NCBI GenBank assembly: GCA_016649785.1
Contig: JAENXB010000002.1
Coordinates: forward strand, 1-34,627
DNA length: 34,627 nt
Reading direction: 5' to 3'
From: Flavobacteriaceae bacterium
GTDB taxonomy: Bacteria; Bacteroidota; Bacteroidia; Flavobacteriales; Flavobacteriaceae
Position numbers and translations under genes: made by a program. The notes below the pieces were generated by a model that did no database searches, was not told the origin of the DNA, and worked only from the letters and a program-made list of their open reading frames with translations. Positions 26,401-34,627 of the stretch are shown here, in pieces (within the stretch, counting starts at the first letter, position 1; each line of letters starts with the position of its first letter).

Positions 26401-27813
26401 ATGAAAAATAACATGAAAAATTTTGCCACATTATTATTAGTTTCAATGCTGGGAGGGATTCTCACATTAGGTTCCTATAAATTATTTATTGAAGAAAACC
26501 ATCCATTCTTTCAGGATGAAACTGTTACCGAAAACAATTCCGGGATTTTACCCGTTTCTTATGATCCCAATTTATACGGCACCAATGCCGATTTTACCGA
26601 AGCTGCCGAAAAGACCGTACATGCGGTTGTAAACGTAAAGAATGTGGCAGTTTTTAATAAGCCCAGCAGTATTTGGGAATATTATTTTTATGGTCAGAAT
26701 AGCGGAAAAATTTTACAGGGTGTAGGTTCCGGGGTTATTATTTCTCCAGATGGGTATATTATTACAAATAATCACGTGATTTCCGGCGCAAGTGAAATTC
26801 AGGTGACATTAAATAACAATAAAAATTACAAAGCAGATGTTATTGGGACAGATCCTAAGGCGGACATTGCCCTTATAAAAATAGATGCCAGGGATCTGGA
26901 TTTTCTTGTCTTCGGAAATTCAAATAACATCAAACTGGGAGAATGGGTATTGGCAGTTGGAAATCCCTTTAACTTAACTTCAACCGTAACGGCTGGAATT
27001 GTAAGCGCTAAGGCCCGGGATATCAATTTAAATGATGGTTCCCCACAATCTTTTATTCAGACAGATGCTGCCATAAATCCTGGAAACAGCGGTGGTGCAT
27101 TGGTAAATATAAATGGGGAGTTAATTGGCATCAATTCAGCCATCACCTCCCAAACAGGAAGTTATATAGGATATAGTTTTGCCATTCCTTCCAACAACGC
27201 CCGTAAAATTGTAGAAGATATTATGGAATATGGCGATGTACAGCAGGGCATTTTAGGAATTCGCGGAAGTGATATGAATGCGGCAATTTCAACACAATTT
27301 GATATCAACACCAGCCAGGGAGTATTTGTTGCTGCAGTGGATTCAGAAAGTGGGGCGGCAAAAGCAGGAATCAAAACTGAAGATGTAATAAAACAGATTG
27401 ATAATATAGAGATCAGGAAAATGTCTGATCTAACCGGTTATATCAACTCAAAAAGACCTGGTGAAACCGTAGTTGTAAGTCTGTTTAGAAAGGGAAATGA
27501 GCGCAAAGTAGAAGTAAAATTGACCAAATATGAAACTTTCCTAATTGAACCAATTGGATTGGAGATAACCAATGCTTCTGAGAATGCTCTCAAGGAATTT
27601 AAAACCAAAAATGGGGTAATAGTTATTGGAACAATCAAAGCTGAAAAACAATACCAGGCCTTGTTAGGAGCAATAATTTCAAAAATTGACGGCAGGAAGG
27701 TTTTCAATATTTCGGATGTAAAAAAGATTTTTAATTCAAAAAAAATATCAGAACCCATAAGCATCACTTTTCTAAACCAACAAGGGGAAGAACAAACCTA
27801 TATCTGGAGGTAA
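26401..27813 (+). CDS. DegQ/Do-like periplasmic serine protease
   Basis: This HtrA-family protease and chaperone degrades misfolded envelope proteins. The 470-residue protein has an N-terminal signal or anchor (FATLLLVSMLGGILTLGSY). The trypsin-like domain carries the triad His125 (TNNHV), Asp155 (ADIAL) and Ser230 (GNSGG). Two PDZ domains follow, at about 280-370 (GILGIRGSDMN...GVFVAAVDSESGAAKAGIK) and 385-465. The second ATG (residue 5) is an alternative start. It is divergent from dapF, apparently monocistronic, and ends inside a long hairpin. All catalytic residues are intact. Confidence 0.93.
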   Translation: MKNNMKNFATLLLVSMLGGILTLGSYKLFIEENHPFFQDETVTENNSGILPVSYDPNLYGTNADFTEAAEKTVHAVVNVKNVAVFNKPSSIWEYYFYGQNSGKILQGVGSGVIISPDGYIITNNHVISGASEIQVTLNNNKNYKADVIGTDPKADIALIKIDARDLDFLVFGNSNNIKLGEWVLAVGNPFNLTSTVTAGIVSAKARDINLNDGSPQSFIQTDAAINPGNSGGALVNINGELIGINSAITSQTGSYIGYSFAIPSNNARKIVEDIMEYGDVQQGILGIRGSDMNAAISTQFDINTSQGVFVAAVDSESGAAKAGIKTEDVIKQIDNIEIRKMSDLTGYINSKRPGETVVVSLFRKGNERKVEVKLTKYETFLIEPIGLEITNASENALKEFKTKNGVIVIGTIKAEKQYQALLGAIISKIDGRKVFNISDVKKIFNSKKISEPISITFLNQQGEEQTYIWR

Positions 27814-27841
27814 AACAATCTTGATTTTATCTCCAGATATA
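27799..27841 (+). terminator. 17-bp hairpin containing the protease stop codon
   Basis: TATATCTGGAGGTAAAA (27799-27815) pairs with TTTTATCTCCAGATATA (27825-27841) through 17 positions with one G-T wobble and a 9-nt loop. The TAA stop (27811-27813) is within the left arm. No U-tract follows directly, so it could act as an mRNA 3'-end stabiliser rather than a strict intrinsic terminator. Confidence 0.5.
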
Positions 27842-27899
27842 AATCTAACAACGGGTGAATTTTTTTCTAAAAATACCTTACGAAAACGTTTGAAATCAA

Positions 27900-27907
27900 T
27901 ACTTTTG
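27900..27907 (+). promoter_or_regulatory. gap promoter -7 box
   Basis: TACTTTTG is a full match to TAnnTTTG, placing the start near 27914 and giving a leader of about 28 nt. The -33 element is not clear at the standard spacing. Confidence 0.45.
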
Positions 27908-27941
27908 CAGTGTTTTAAAAAAAACTCAACGCTGTAAAATT

Positions 27942-29390
27942 ATGGGAATTAACGAAGTTTACGAAAAGGAACTTGCATTTCAAACCGATAGGAGACGTGC
28001 CTCGGTTGAATTTATTAAAATTATAAGCGATTTATGGTACGACAAATCCATAGAATTGGTGCTCTTCAGGAACCAATTGATCAACCTCAATGTGAGTGAT
28101 ATATTAAATCTTCACGAATATGCTGGGGAATTTGTACAAAAACCAATTTCTATTTTTGACTCGGTTGAAATCGCACAGGCTATCAAATATTTGGATATTC
28201 CGCCAGCAAAATTGGATATTGGCAAACTCACCTATGAGTACCATATAGAGGAGACAGATTATAACAATCCAAAGGCATTCATTTCAAATAAACTTAAAGA
28301 AGCCAGGGAATACAAAGAAGTTACGCCAAAAGATGTTGTCCTTTATGGTTTTGGAAGAATTGGAAGGCTATTGGCCAGAGAGTTGATGACAAGAACCGGT
28401 AAAGGAAGCCAGCTAAGACTTCGGGGCATTGTAACCCGGGGCAAAATAGATGCCGTTGTACTTGAAAAAAGAGCTTCACTGTTAAGGAATGACTCCGTTC
28501 ACGGTCATTTTTCGGGAACAGTTTCCATCGATGTGGAAAATTCGGCATTAATTATCAATGGAACTAAGGTTCATATAATTTCAGCAGATAAACCGGAAGA
28601 TGTAGATTATACAAAATACGGGATTGAAGATGCCCTTATTATAGATAACACGGGCGCCTTCAGGGATAAGGAGGAATTAAGCAGACATTTGACTTCAAAG
28701 GGAGCCTCAAAGGTTTTGCTTACCGCTCCCGGAAAAGGGGTTCCAAATATTGTTTATGGGGTAAATCATAAACAATACGATCCAGATACCGATTCAATAT
28801 TTTCTGCCGCTTCTTGTACCACCAATGCTATTGTTCCTGTTCTTTATGCAATAGAGGAGTCTTTAGGAGTGGTTCATGGACATTTAGAAACCATTCACGC
28901 GTATACCAATGACCAAAATCTGGTAGATAATTTTCACGGAAAGTATAGAAGAGGACGGGCTGCCGGATTAAATATGGTTATTACAGAAACCGGTGCCGGA
29001 AAGGCTGTTGCCAAAACTTTACCGGCTTTTGAAGGAAAATTAACCTCTAACGCGATTCGTGTACCTGTTCCAAATGGTTCACTGGCGATCCTAAACCTGG
29101 AAGTACAAAGTGCCACTACTGTTGATGGAGTTAACAACATTATGAAAAAATATGCCTTAGAAGGCGAGATGGTGGAACAAATTAAATATTCTTTGGATAA
29201 TGAACTGGTTTCCAGCGATATTGTAGGAACCTCTGAGCCTGCTATTTTTGACAGCAAGGCAACTATTGCCACCGAAGATGGGAAAAACATTGTCTTATAT
29301 ATTTGGTATGACAATGAATACGGATATAGCCAACAAGTAATACGGCTGGCCAAGTATATTGCCAAAGTGAGGAGGTTTACCTATTATTAG
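27942..29390 (+). CDS. gap: Glyceraldehyde-3-phosphate dehydrogenase, N-terminally extended form
   Basis: GAPDH oxidises glyceraldehyde-3-phosphate to 1,3-bisphosphoglycerate with NAD(P)+. The protein has 482 residues, about 140 more than the classic enzyme. The extra N-terminal region (1-130) is helical, without known motifs. The Rossmann glycine motif YGFGRIGR is at 135-142 and the nucleophile Cys292 is in ASCTTNA. ETIHAYTNDQNLVDN and the C-terminal IWYDNEYGYSQQVIR are standard. This long form is seen in Bacteroidota and some other bacteria. A perfect -7 box precedes it and a hairpin terminator follows. Confidence 0.94.
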   Translation: MGINEVYEKELAFQTDRRRASVEFIKIISDLWYDKSIELVLFRNQLINLNVSDILNLHEYAGEFVQKPISIFDSVEIAQAIKYLDIPPAKLDIGKLTYEYHIEETDYNNPKAFISNKLKEAREYKEVTPKDVVLYGFGRIGRLLARELMTRTGKGSQLRLRGIVTRGKIDAVVLEKRASLLRNDSVHGHFSGTVSIDVENSALIINGTKVHIISADKPEDVDYTKYGIEDALIIDNTGAFRDKEELSRHLTSKGASKVLLTAPGKGVPNIVYGVNHKQYDPDTDSIFSAASCTTNAIVPVLYAIEESLGVVHGHLETIHAYTNDQNLVDNFHGKYRRGRAAGLNMVITETGAGKAVAKTLPAFEGKLTSNAIRVPVPNGSLAILNLEVQSATTVDGVNNIMKKYALEGEMVEQIKYSLDNELVSSDIVGTSEPAIFDSKATIATEDGKNIVLYIWYDNEYGYSQQVIRLAKYIAKVRRFTYY

Positions 29391-29414
29391 TGATTATAAC
29401 AAATTTTTAGGCAG

Positions 29415-29450
29415 AACCCACTTTATAAGGTGGGTTTTGTCGTTTTTGCA
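29415..29450 (+). terminator. Intrinsic terminator after gap
   Basis: AACCCAC (29415-29421) pairs with GTGGGTT (29430-29436) across an 8-nt loop, followed by the U-rich TTGTCGTTTTTG. It lies 25 nt after the gap stop codon. Confidence 0.75.
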
Positions 29451-29592
29451 AAATTTTGAAACCGCCTTTTTCCTAAAACAGGATGAATTTATCATTTTTA
29501 AACAATTAGAAATAAAAGACGTAAGAAATAGAATCAATTTTTTATTTTTGCATTTGATTCTATTAAAAAATAAAGTGTATAAAAAAAACGAT

Positions 29593-29623
29593 TTTGGCAA
29601 TAAGTTTTTTGCCTGTACGTTTC
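29593..29623 (+). promoter_or_regulatory. Promoter of the coiled-coil membrane protein gene
   Basis: TTTG (29593-29596) and TACGTTTC (29616-29623) are separated by 19 nt. The -7 differs from TAnnTTTG only at the last base. The leader to the ATG at 29653 would be about 23 nt. Confidence 0.5.
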
Positions 29624-29652
29624 TAATTTAGTATAACCGAAATACACCCCAA

Positions 29653-30237
29653 ATGAACAAAGCATTACTTTTTATTTTTATATTTTTTTCTTTTGCACCC
29701 CAGATTAACGCTCAGGATTTCAACAGCAGTGAAACCCCAATCCTGGATGGATTTACAACCTTAATAGAAAAATCCAACGATTATCAGGGTTATAAAGTAG
29801 TGGATTATAACGATTTGGTTACATTAAAGAAAAACACCATCGAGTTTATTGCCTTTCTAAAAAATGAAATTACCACCCAACAAAATACAATTGATCAACA
29901 AAAGGATGAAATTTCAGAATTAAAGGCAAGTTTAGAAACAACTAAACAAAACCTAGCTGATGTTACTGCAGAAAAAGACGCCATTACCTTCCTTGGAATG
30001 CCTTTTAGTAAAGGCAGTTATATGGCCCTTATGTGGGGAATTGTCGCTGCTTTGATCATTGCCTTGCTCTTTTTTATTTTCCGATTTAAAAAAGGAAATA
30101 TACAAACCACTGAAGCAAAAAAGAACCTTCTTCTAACCGAAAAGGAATTTGAAGCTTACCGTGTAAAAGCTTTGGAAAAAGAACAACGACTAGGCAGACT
30201 CCTACAGGACGAAAGAAACAGGGCAAGCGACAAATAA
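29653..30237 (+). CDS. Secreted/membrane coiled-coil protein upstream of trmD
   Basis: This 194-residue protein has a signal peptide (MNKALLFIFIFFSFAPQINA, cut before QDFNSS). A periplasmic part of about 110 residues has a heptad-rich coiled coil (TTQQNTIDQQKDEISELKAS onward). A transmembrane helix lies at about 121-145, and a charged cytoplasmic tail follows (FRFKKGN...KALEKEQRLGRLLQDERNRASDK). I do not recognise a functional domain. Homologues beside trmD in flavobacteria sometimes carry a tRNA methyltransferase label, which the sequence does not support. The topology suggests a structural or scaffolding role. Own promoter, 69 nt before trmD. Confidence 0.75.
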   Translation: MNKALLFIFIFFSFAPQINAQDFNSSETPILDGFTTLIEKSNDYQGYKVVDYNDLVTLKKNTIEFIAFLKNEITTQQNTIDQQKDEISELKASLETTKQNLADVTAEKDAITFLGMPFSKGSYMALMWGIVAALIIALLFFIFRFKKGNIQTTEAKKNLLLTEKEFEAYRVKALEKEQRLGRLLQDERNRASDK

Positions 30238-30306
30238 GAGGCTTCCTTGAATATGAAAATATTGCATAGATATTCCCCATCTTTGCAAAAGTAAATTTTT
30301 ATTAAA

Positions 30307-30987
30307 ATGCGAATTGATATTATTACCGTTGTTCCCGATATTTTAACCAGTCCGTTTGAGGTTTCCATTTTAAAACGCGCTATTGACAAAGGATTGGTTG
30401 AAATCCATCTTCATAATCTCCGGGATTACGTTACCGATAATTACAGACATATAGACGACTATCAATTTGGTGGAGGTGCCGGAATGGTAATGATGATCGA
30501 GCCCATTGATAAATGCATCACTCACCTCAAATCTGAACGGGAATATGATGAAATTATTTATATGTCTCCTGATGGAGAACGCCTAAACCAGAAGATGGTC
30601 AACACCTTATCTTTAAAAGAAAATATTCTTATTCTTTGTGGTCATTATAAAGGAGTAGATCAAAGAGTGCGTGATCATTTTATAACCAGGGAAATTTCCA
30701 TTGGAGATTATGTGCTTTCCGGAGGCGAACTTGCGGCAGCCGTAGTTTGTGATGCCATAATAAGACTTATCCCGGGAGTACTCGGGAATGAGACATCTGC
30801 CCTGACCGATTCATTCCAGGACGATTTACTTGCTCCGCCTGTTTATACAAGGCCTGCAGAATACAAAGGATGGAAGGTTCCCGAAATTTTAACGTCCGGA
30901 AATTTTCCTAAAATTGAAGACTGGCGGGAGGAGCAATCCTATTTAAGGACCAAAAAACTAAGACCCGATTTATTAAAAAATGAATAA
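30307..30987 (+). CDS. trmD: tRNA (guanine-N1)-methyltransferase
   Basis: TrmD methylates G37 of tRNAs reading CNN codons and so prevents frameshifting. The 226-residue SPOUT protein has the conserved [11 protein letters not shown] (52-62), the knot motif [11 protein letters not shown] (110-120) and the SAM-site GDYVLSGGE (133-141). It is followed by rplS after 110 nt. The trmD-rplS pair is widespread, but here rplS has its own promoter-like -7 box. A near-consensus CATCTTTG (30278-30285) precedes trmD. Assignment is secure. Confidence 0.97.
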   Translation: MRIDIITVVPDILTSPFEVSILKRAIDKGLVEIHLHNLRDYVTDNYRHIDDYQFGGGAGMVMMIEPIDKCITHLKSEREYDEIIYMSPDGERLNQKMVNTLSLKENILILCGHYKGVDQRVRDHFITREISIGDYVLSGGELAAAVVCDAIIRLIPGVLGNETSALTDSFQDDLLAPPVYTRPAEYKGWKVPEILTSGNFPKIEDWREEQSYLRTKKLRPDLLKNE

Positions 30988-31022
30988 TTGATTTTTAATA
31001 GGGTTTATACTATTAAATTTCA

Positions 31023-31030
31023 TAATTTTG
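31023..31030 (+). promoter_or_regulatory. rplS promoter -7 box and leader
   Basis: TAATTTTG is a full TAnnTTTG match; the -33 is weak. Transcription from about 31037 gives a leader of about 60 nt. That leader holds a possible small hairpin with outer pairs CAAC/GTTG and a GAAA-containing loop (about 31041-31068), which might serve ribosomal protein autoregulation. The leader function is speculative. Confidence 0.45.
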
Positions 31031-31097
31031 CATCCCTAAATCAACCTCTGGCGAAAACCGTGAATGTTGCTTTGGCATATATTTTAAACTATAGCTT

Positions 31098-31448
31098 ATG
31101 GAATCGTTAATTAAATTCGTACAAGACGAATTCGTTACCAAAAAAGATTTTCCTGAATTTTCAGCAGGTGATACTATTACTGTTTATTATGAAATTAAGG
31201 AAGGGGCTAAAACCCGTACTCAGTTTTATAGAGGTGTAGTAATTCAGGTTAAAGGAACAGGAATTTCAAAAACCTTTACCATCAGAAAAATGAGTGGTAC
31301 TGTAGGTGTTGAGCGTATTTTTCCAATAAATATGCCCGCACTTCAAAAAGTTGAAATCAATAAACGCGGTAAAGTTAGAAGAGCCCGTATTTATTACTTT
31401 AGAGGTCTTACAGGTAAAAAAGCCCGTATTAAAGAGCAAAGAAGATAA
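31098..31448 (+). CDS. rplS: 50S ribosomal protein L19
   Basis: bL19 lies at the interface of the two ribosomal subunits. The 116-residue protein shows the full family pattern: DFPEFSAGDTITVYYEIKEG, RTQFYRGVVIQVKG, the core KTFTIRKMSGTVGVERIFPI, and the basic tail KVRRARIYYFRGLTGKKARI. It follows trmD and ends with a very strong intrinsic terminator 14 nt later. Assignment is secure. Confidence 0.98.
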   Translation: MESLIKFVQDEFVTKKDFPEFSAGDTITVYYEIKEGAKTRTQFYRGVVIQVKGTGISKTFTIRKMSGTVGVERIFPINMPALQKVEINKRGKVRRARIYYFRGLTGKKARIKEQRR

Positions 31449-31461
31449 TTACTTACTTCTT

Positions 31462-31502
31462 AAAAAATCAAAAAGCCCCAATTTGGGGCTTTTTGATTTT
31501 TT
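31462..31502 (+). terminator. Strong intrinsic terminator after rplS
   Basis: An 18-bp perfect stem (31462-31479 with 31485-31502) with core AAAAAGCCCC/GGGGCTTTTT and loop aattt is flanked by A-rich and T-rich tracts, so it could act on both strands. Confidence 0.9.
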
Positions 31503-31810
31503 CTTTTTATACAAAAACTATTTTTGAAAAGAAAAAGGAATTCAATCTTACTTTTTTTAAACAGAAAATTTATCTATAAAACAACCTTTTCTTTAAAAAA
31601 ACATAAACCTCATTTTAAAATTCAAACGTTAAAACATTTTACAAATTAAAATTTTCATCGTAAATTGTGGATGTATTTAAAATTCAAATAGAATGACACC
31701 AGAATTTCTAATATTTTAAGTACTTTAAAGTAAGTTCTTTGCACAGGTTTTTATCTTCTATAATGTATGTTTTATAAAATGTAGACAGCTATAAAAGGTA
31801 AAAACGTTTT
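31503..31810. other. AT-rich intergenic stretch with no gene seen
   Basis: About 300 nt of very AT-rich sequence with no supported open frame. Any promoter for the downstream RNA candidate should lie here. Weak options are TTTG at 31738-31741 with TATGTTTT at 31766-31773 (spacing 24, too long) and TATAATTTG at about 31814-31822. Neither is convincing. Confidence 0.5.
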
Positions 31811-31974
31811 TGATATAATTTGGGCGCGTTCGTGAACAATTTATATCAAGTGAAATATCGCTCGCGGTAAGTTATGAAAATTGACTTATTTCCGATCTTT
31901 AAAGATCCAGCGGCAAAGCGTTATTTCGTTAGAAGCCATTTCAAAATACCTTGTATTTTGAAATGGCTTTTTTT
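31811..31974 (+). ncRNA. Candidate structured small RNA ending in an intrinsic terminator
   Basis: Several helices can be drawn. P1 pairs tgatataatt (31811-31820) with aatttatatca (31838-31848), with one bulge, closing a GC-richer loop (gggcgcgttcgtgaac). P2 pairs gaaatatcgct (31852-31862) with agcgttatttc (31917-31927), 10 bp with one mismatch. It encloses P3 (taagt/actta, 31868-31888, flanked by gg/cc) and the palindrome gatctttaaagatc (31894-31907). A 17-bp terminator follows at once. The element is isolated between the rplS terminator and an icd promoter. I do not match it to a known RNA family. Confidence 0.45.
31933..31974 (+). terminator. Very strong intrinsic terminator
   Basis: A perfect 17-bp stem (aagccatttcaaaatac, 31933-31949, with 31953-31969), loop ctt, then a run of T. 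No protein-coding gene stands immediately upstream, which implies a separate upstream transcript. Confidence 0.88.
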
Positions 31975-32040
31975 ATTTAAATACTTCTATCCCTACTAAT
32001 TTTACTGGCCTTCAAAACATTAAAAAATCACTAAAAATGG

Positions 32041-32048
32041 TATCTTCG
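32041..32048 (+). promoter_or_regulatory. icd promoter -7 box
   Basis: TATCTTCG matches TAnnTTTG except for one C. The start would be near 32055, giving a leader of about 120 nt to the icd ATG. No clear -33. Confidence 0.4.
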
Positions 32049-32174
32049 CAAGACTTACTGTTTTTTTAACATTTTAATACTTAATCAAAACTGTTTTAAT
32101 AATTGAACGTTATTTTTCAACAGAATTTATTTAAAAATCCAATCAGAAATAACGCGAAAAAATAAATTTTTAAT

Positions 32175-34399
<2,225 letters not shown>

Positions 34400-34420
34400 G
34401 CTTTGCGTTTAATCCATAAT

Positions 34421-34454
34421 AAAGCGAGCCGGGTAAATATTCGACTCGCTTTTT
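34421..34454 (+). terminator. Intrinsic terminator after icd
   Basis: AAAGCGAG (34421-34428) pairs with CTCGCTTT (34445-34452), followed by further T residues. It lies 21 nt after the icd stop. Confidence 0.7.
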
Positions 34455-34563
34455 CTTATACTTACGGTTAAATACCGTTCTTAATTACTCACATTACGCA
34501 AAAGCATAATAAATTTCCTAGTTTTAACGTTTGAAAAGTTGATAACTTTAAGCTCCTGAAAAG

Positions 34564-34627
34564 ATGAAGAATTTTGCGGATCTATACAGTGATTATTTAA
34601 TAAGTTCAAATTCTTATGTCACATCAA
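34564..34627 (+). CDS. Probable IS transposase, N-terminus only (runs off right edge)
   Basis: Only 21 residues are visible: MKNFADLYSDYLISSNSYVT plus Ser. The LYSDYLISS pattern with a following VT resembles the N-termini of IS4/IS701-like transposases (for example LYxDYLIxSxxxxTATGLS), which I recall from memory. The open frame continues past the edge. The upstream spacer (34455-34563) may hold the left inverted terminal repeat, but with one end visible it cannot be identified. The call is tentative because the fragment is short. Confidence 0.5.
   Translation, partial: MKNFADLYSDYLISSNSYVTS

Noticed and set aside
29437-29631. 64-codon ORF between gap and the coiled-coil gene
   Set aside because: It spans the gap terminator's tail and the next gene's promoter; composition is AT-driven.
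31874-31999. 41-codon ORF across the RNA candidate (MKIDLFPIFKDPAAKRYF...)
   Set aside because: It reads straight through the strong terminator hairpin, so a complete message is unlikely. Helix pairing explains the sequence better.

Overview
The window is AT-rich chromosomal DNA from a member of the Bacteroidota, most likely the family Flavobacteriaceae. Four things support this. Promoter-like sites match the Bacteroidota -33 TTTG / -7 TAnnTTTG pattern rather than a sigma70 pattern. The gene order is typical of flavobacteria (CoaE/YbbR/GT2, fabI, recN, DUF4835, coaBC, rpoZ, bamD; dnaA, LMW-PTP, methyltransferase; dapF, GNAT, mltG; trmD, rplS). Several families are characteristic of the phylum (DUF4835, DUF6913, the long GAPDH). 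Clear Shine-Dalgarno sequences are scarce. The genus cannot be named from this window. No tRNA, rRNA or CRISPR array was seen.

Layout. 1-16612 is almost entirely minus strand. It holds the start of a sensor histidine kinase running off the left edge, a GT2-YbbR-coaE unit, fabI, recN, a bamD-rpoZ-coaBC-DUF4835 unit, DUF6913-dapA, a prmC-LOG-VOC-ligA cluster and a GNAT acetyltransferase. From 16641 a plus-strand operon runs ribD-HAD phosphatase-EamA transporter-YigZ, with a convergent thioesterase. dnaA-LMW phosphatase-methyltransferase follows on plus. A minus-strand cell-wall block then holds dapF-GNAT-mltG and a lysozyme-like protein. Plus-strand units close the window: a DegQ/Do-like protease, GAPDH, a membrane coiled-coil protein, trmD, rplS and a monomeric NADP-isocitrate dehydrogenase. 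The start of a probable transposase lies at the right edge.

Most genes are core housekeeping: CoA, lysine/DAP and riboflavin synthesis, fatty acid elongation, outer membrane assembly, peptidoglycan turnover, DNA repair and replication initiation, tRNA modification and central carbon metabolism.

The unusual material lies between and within these genes. (1) icd is split by a 2-nt insertion and lies next to a likely insertion sequence. (2) The lysozyme-like gene has its signal peptide in a different frame, joined at a run of six A; a promoter -7 box inside the longer apparent ORF shows that the upstream start is false. (3) A structured, terminator-ended non-coding RNA candidate lies between rplS and icd. 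(4) A perfect 25-bp palindrome ending in a consensus DnaA box lies below ligA. (5) Degenerate repeat arrays phased at exactly 7 bp occur at two distant loci. (6) Two convergent gene pairs each share a TTAA overlapping stop.
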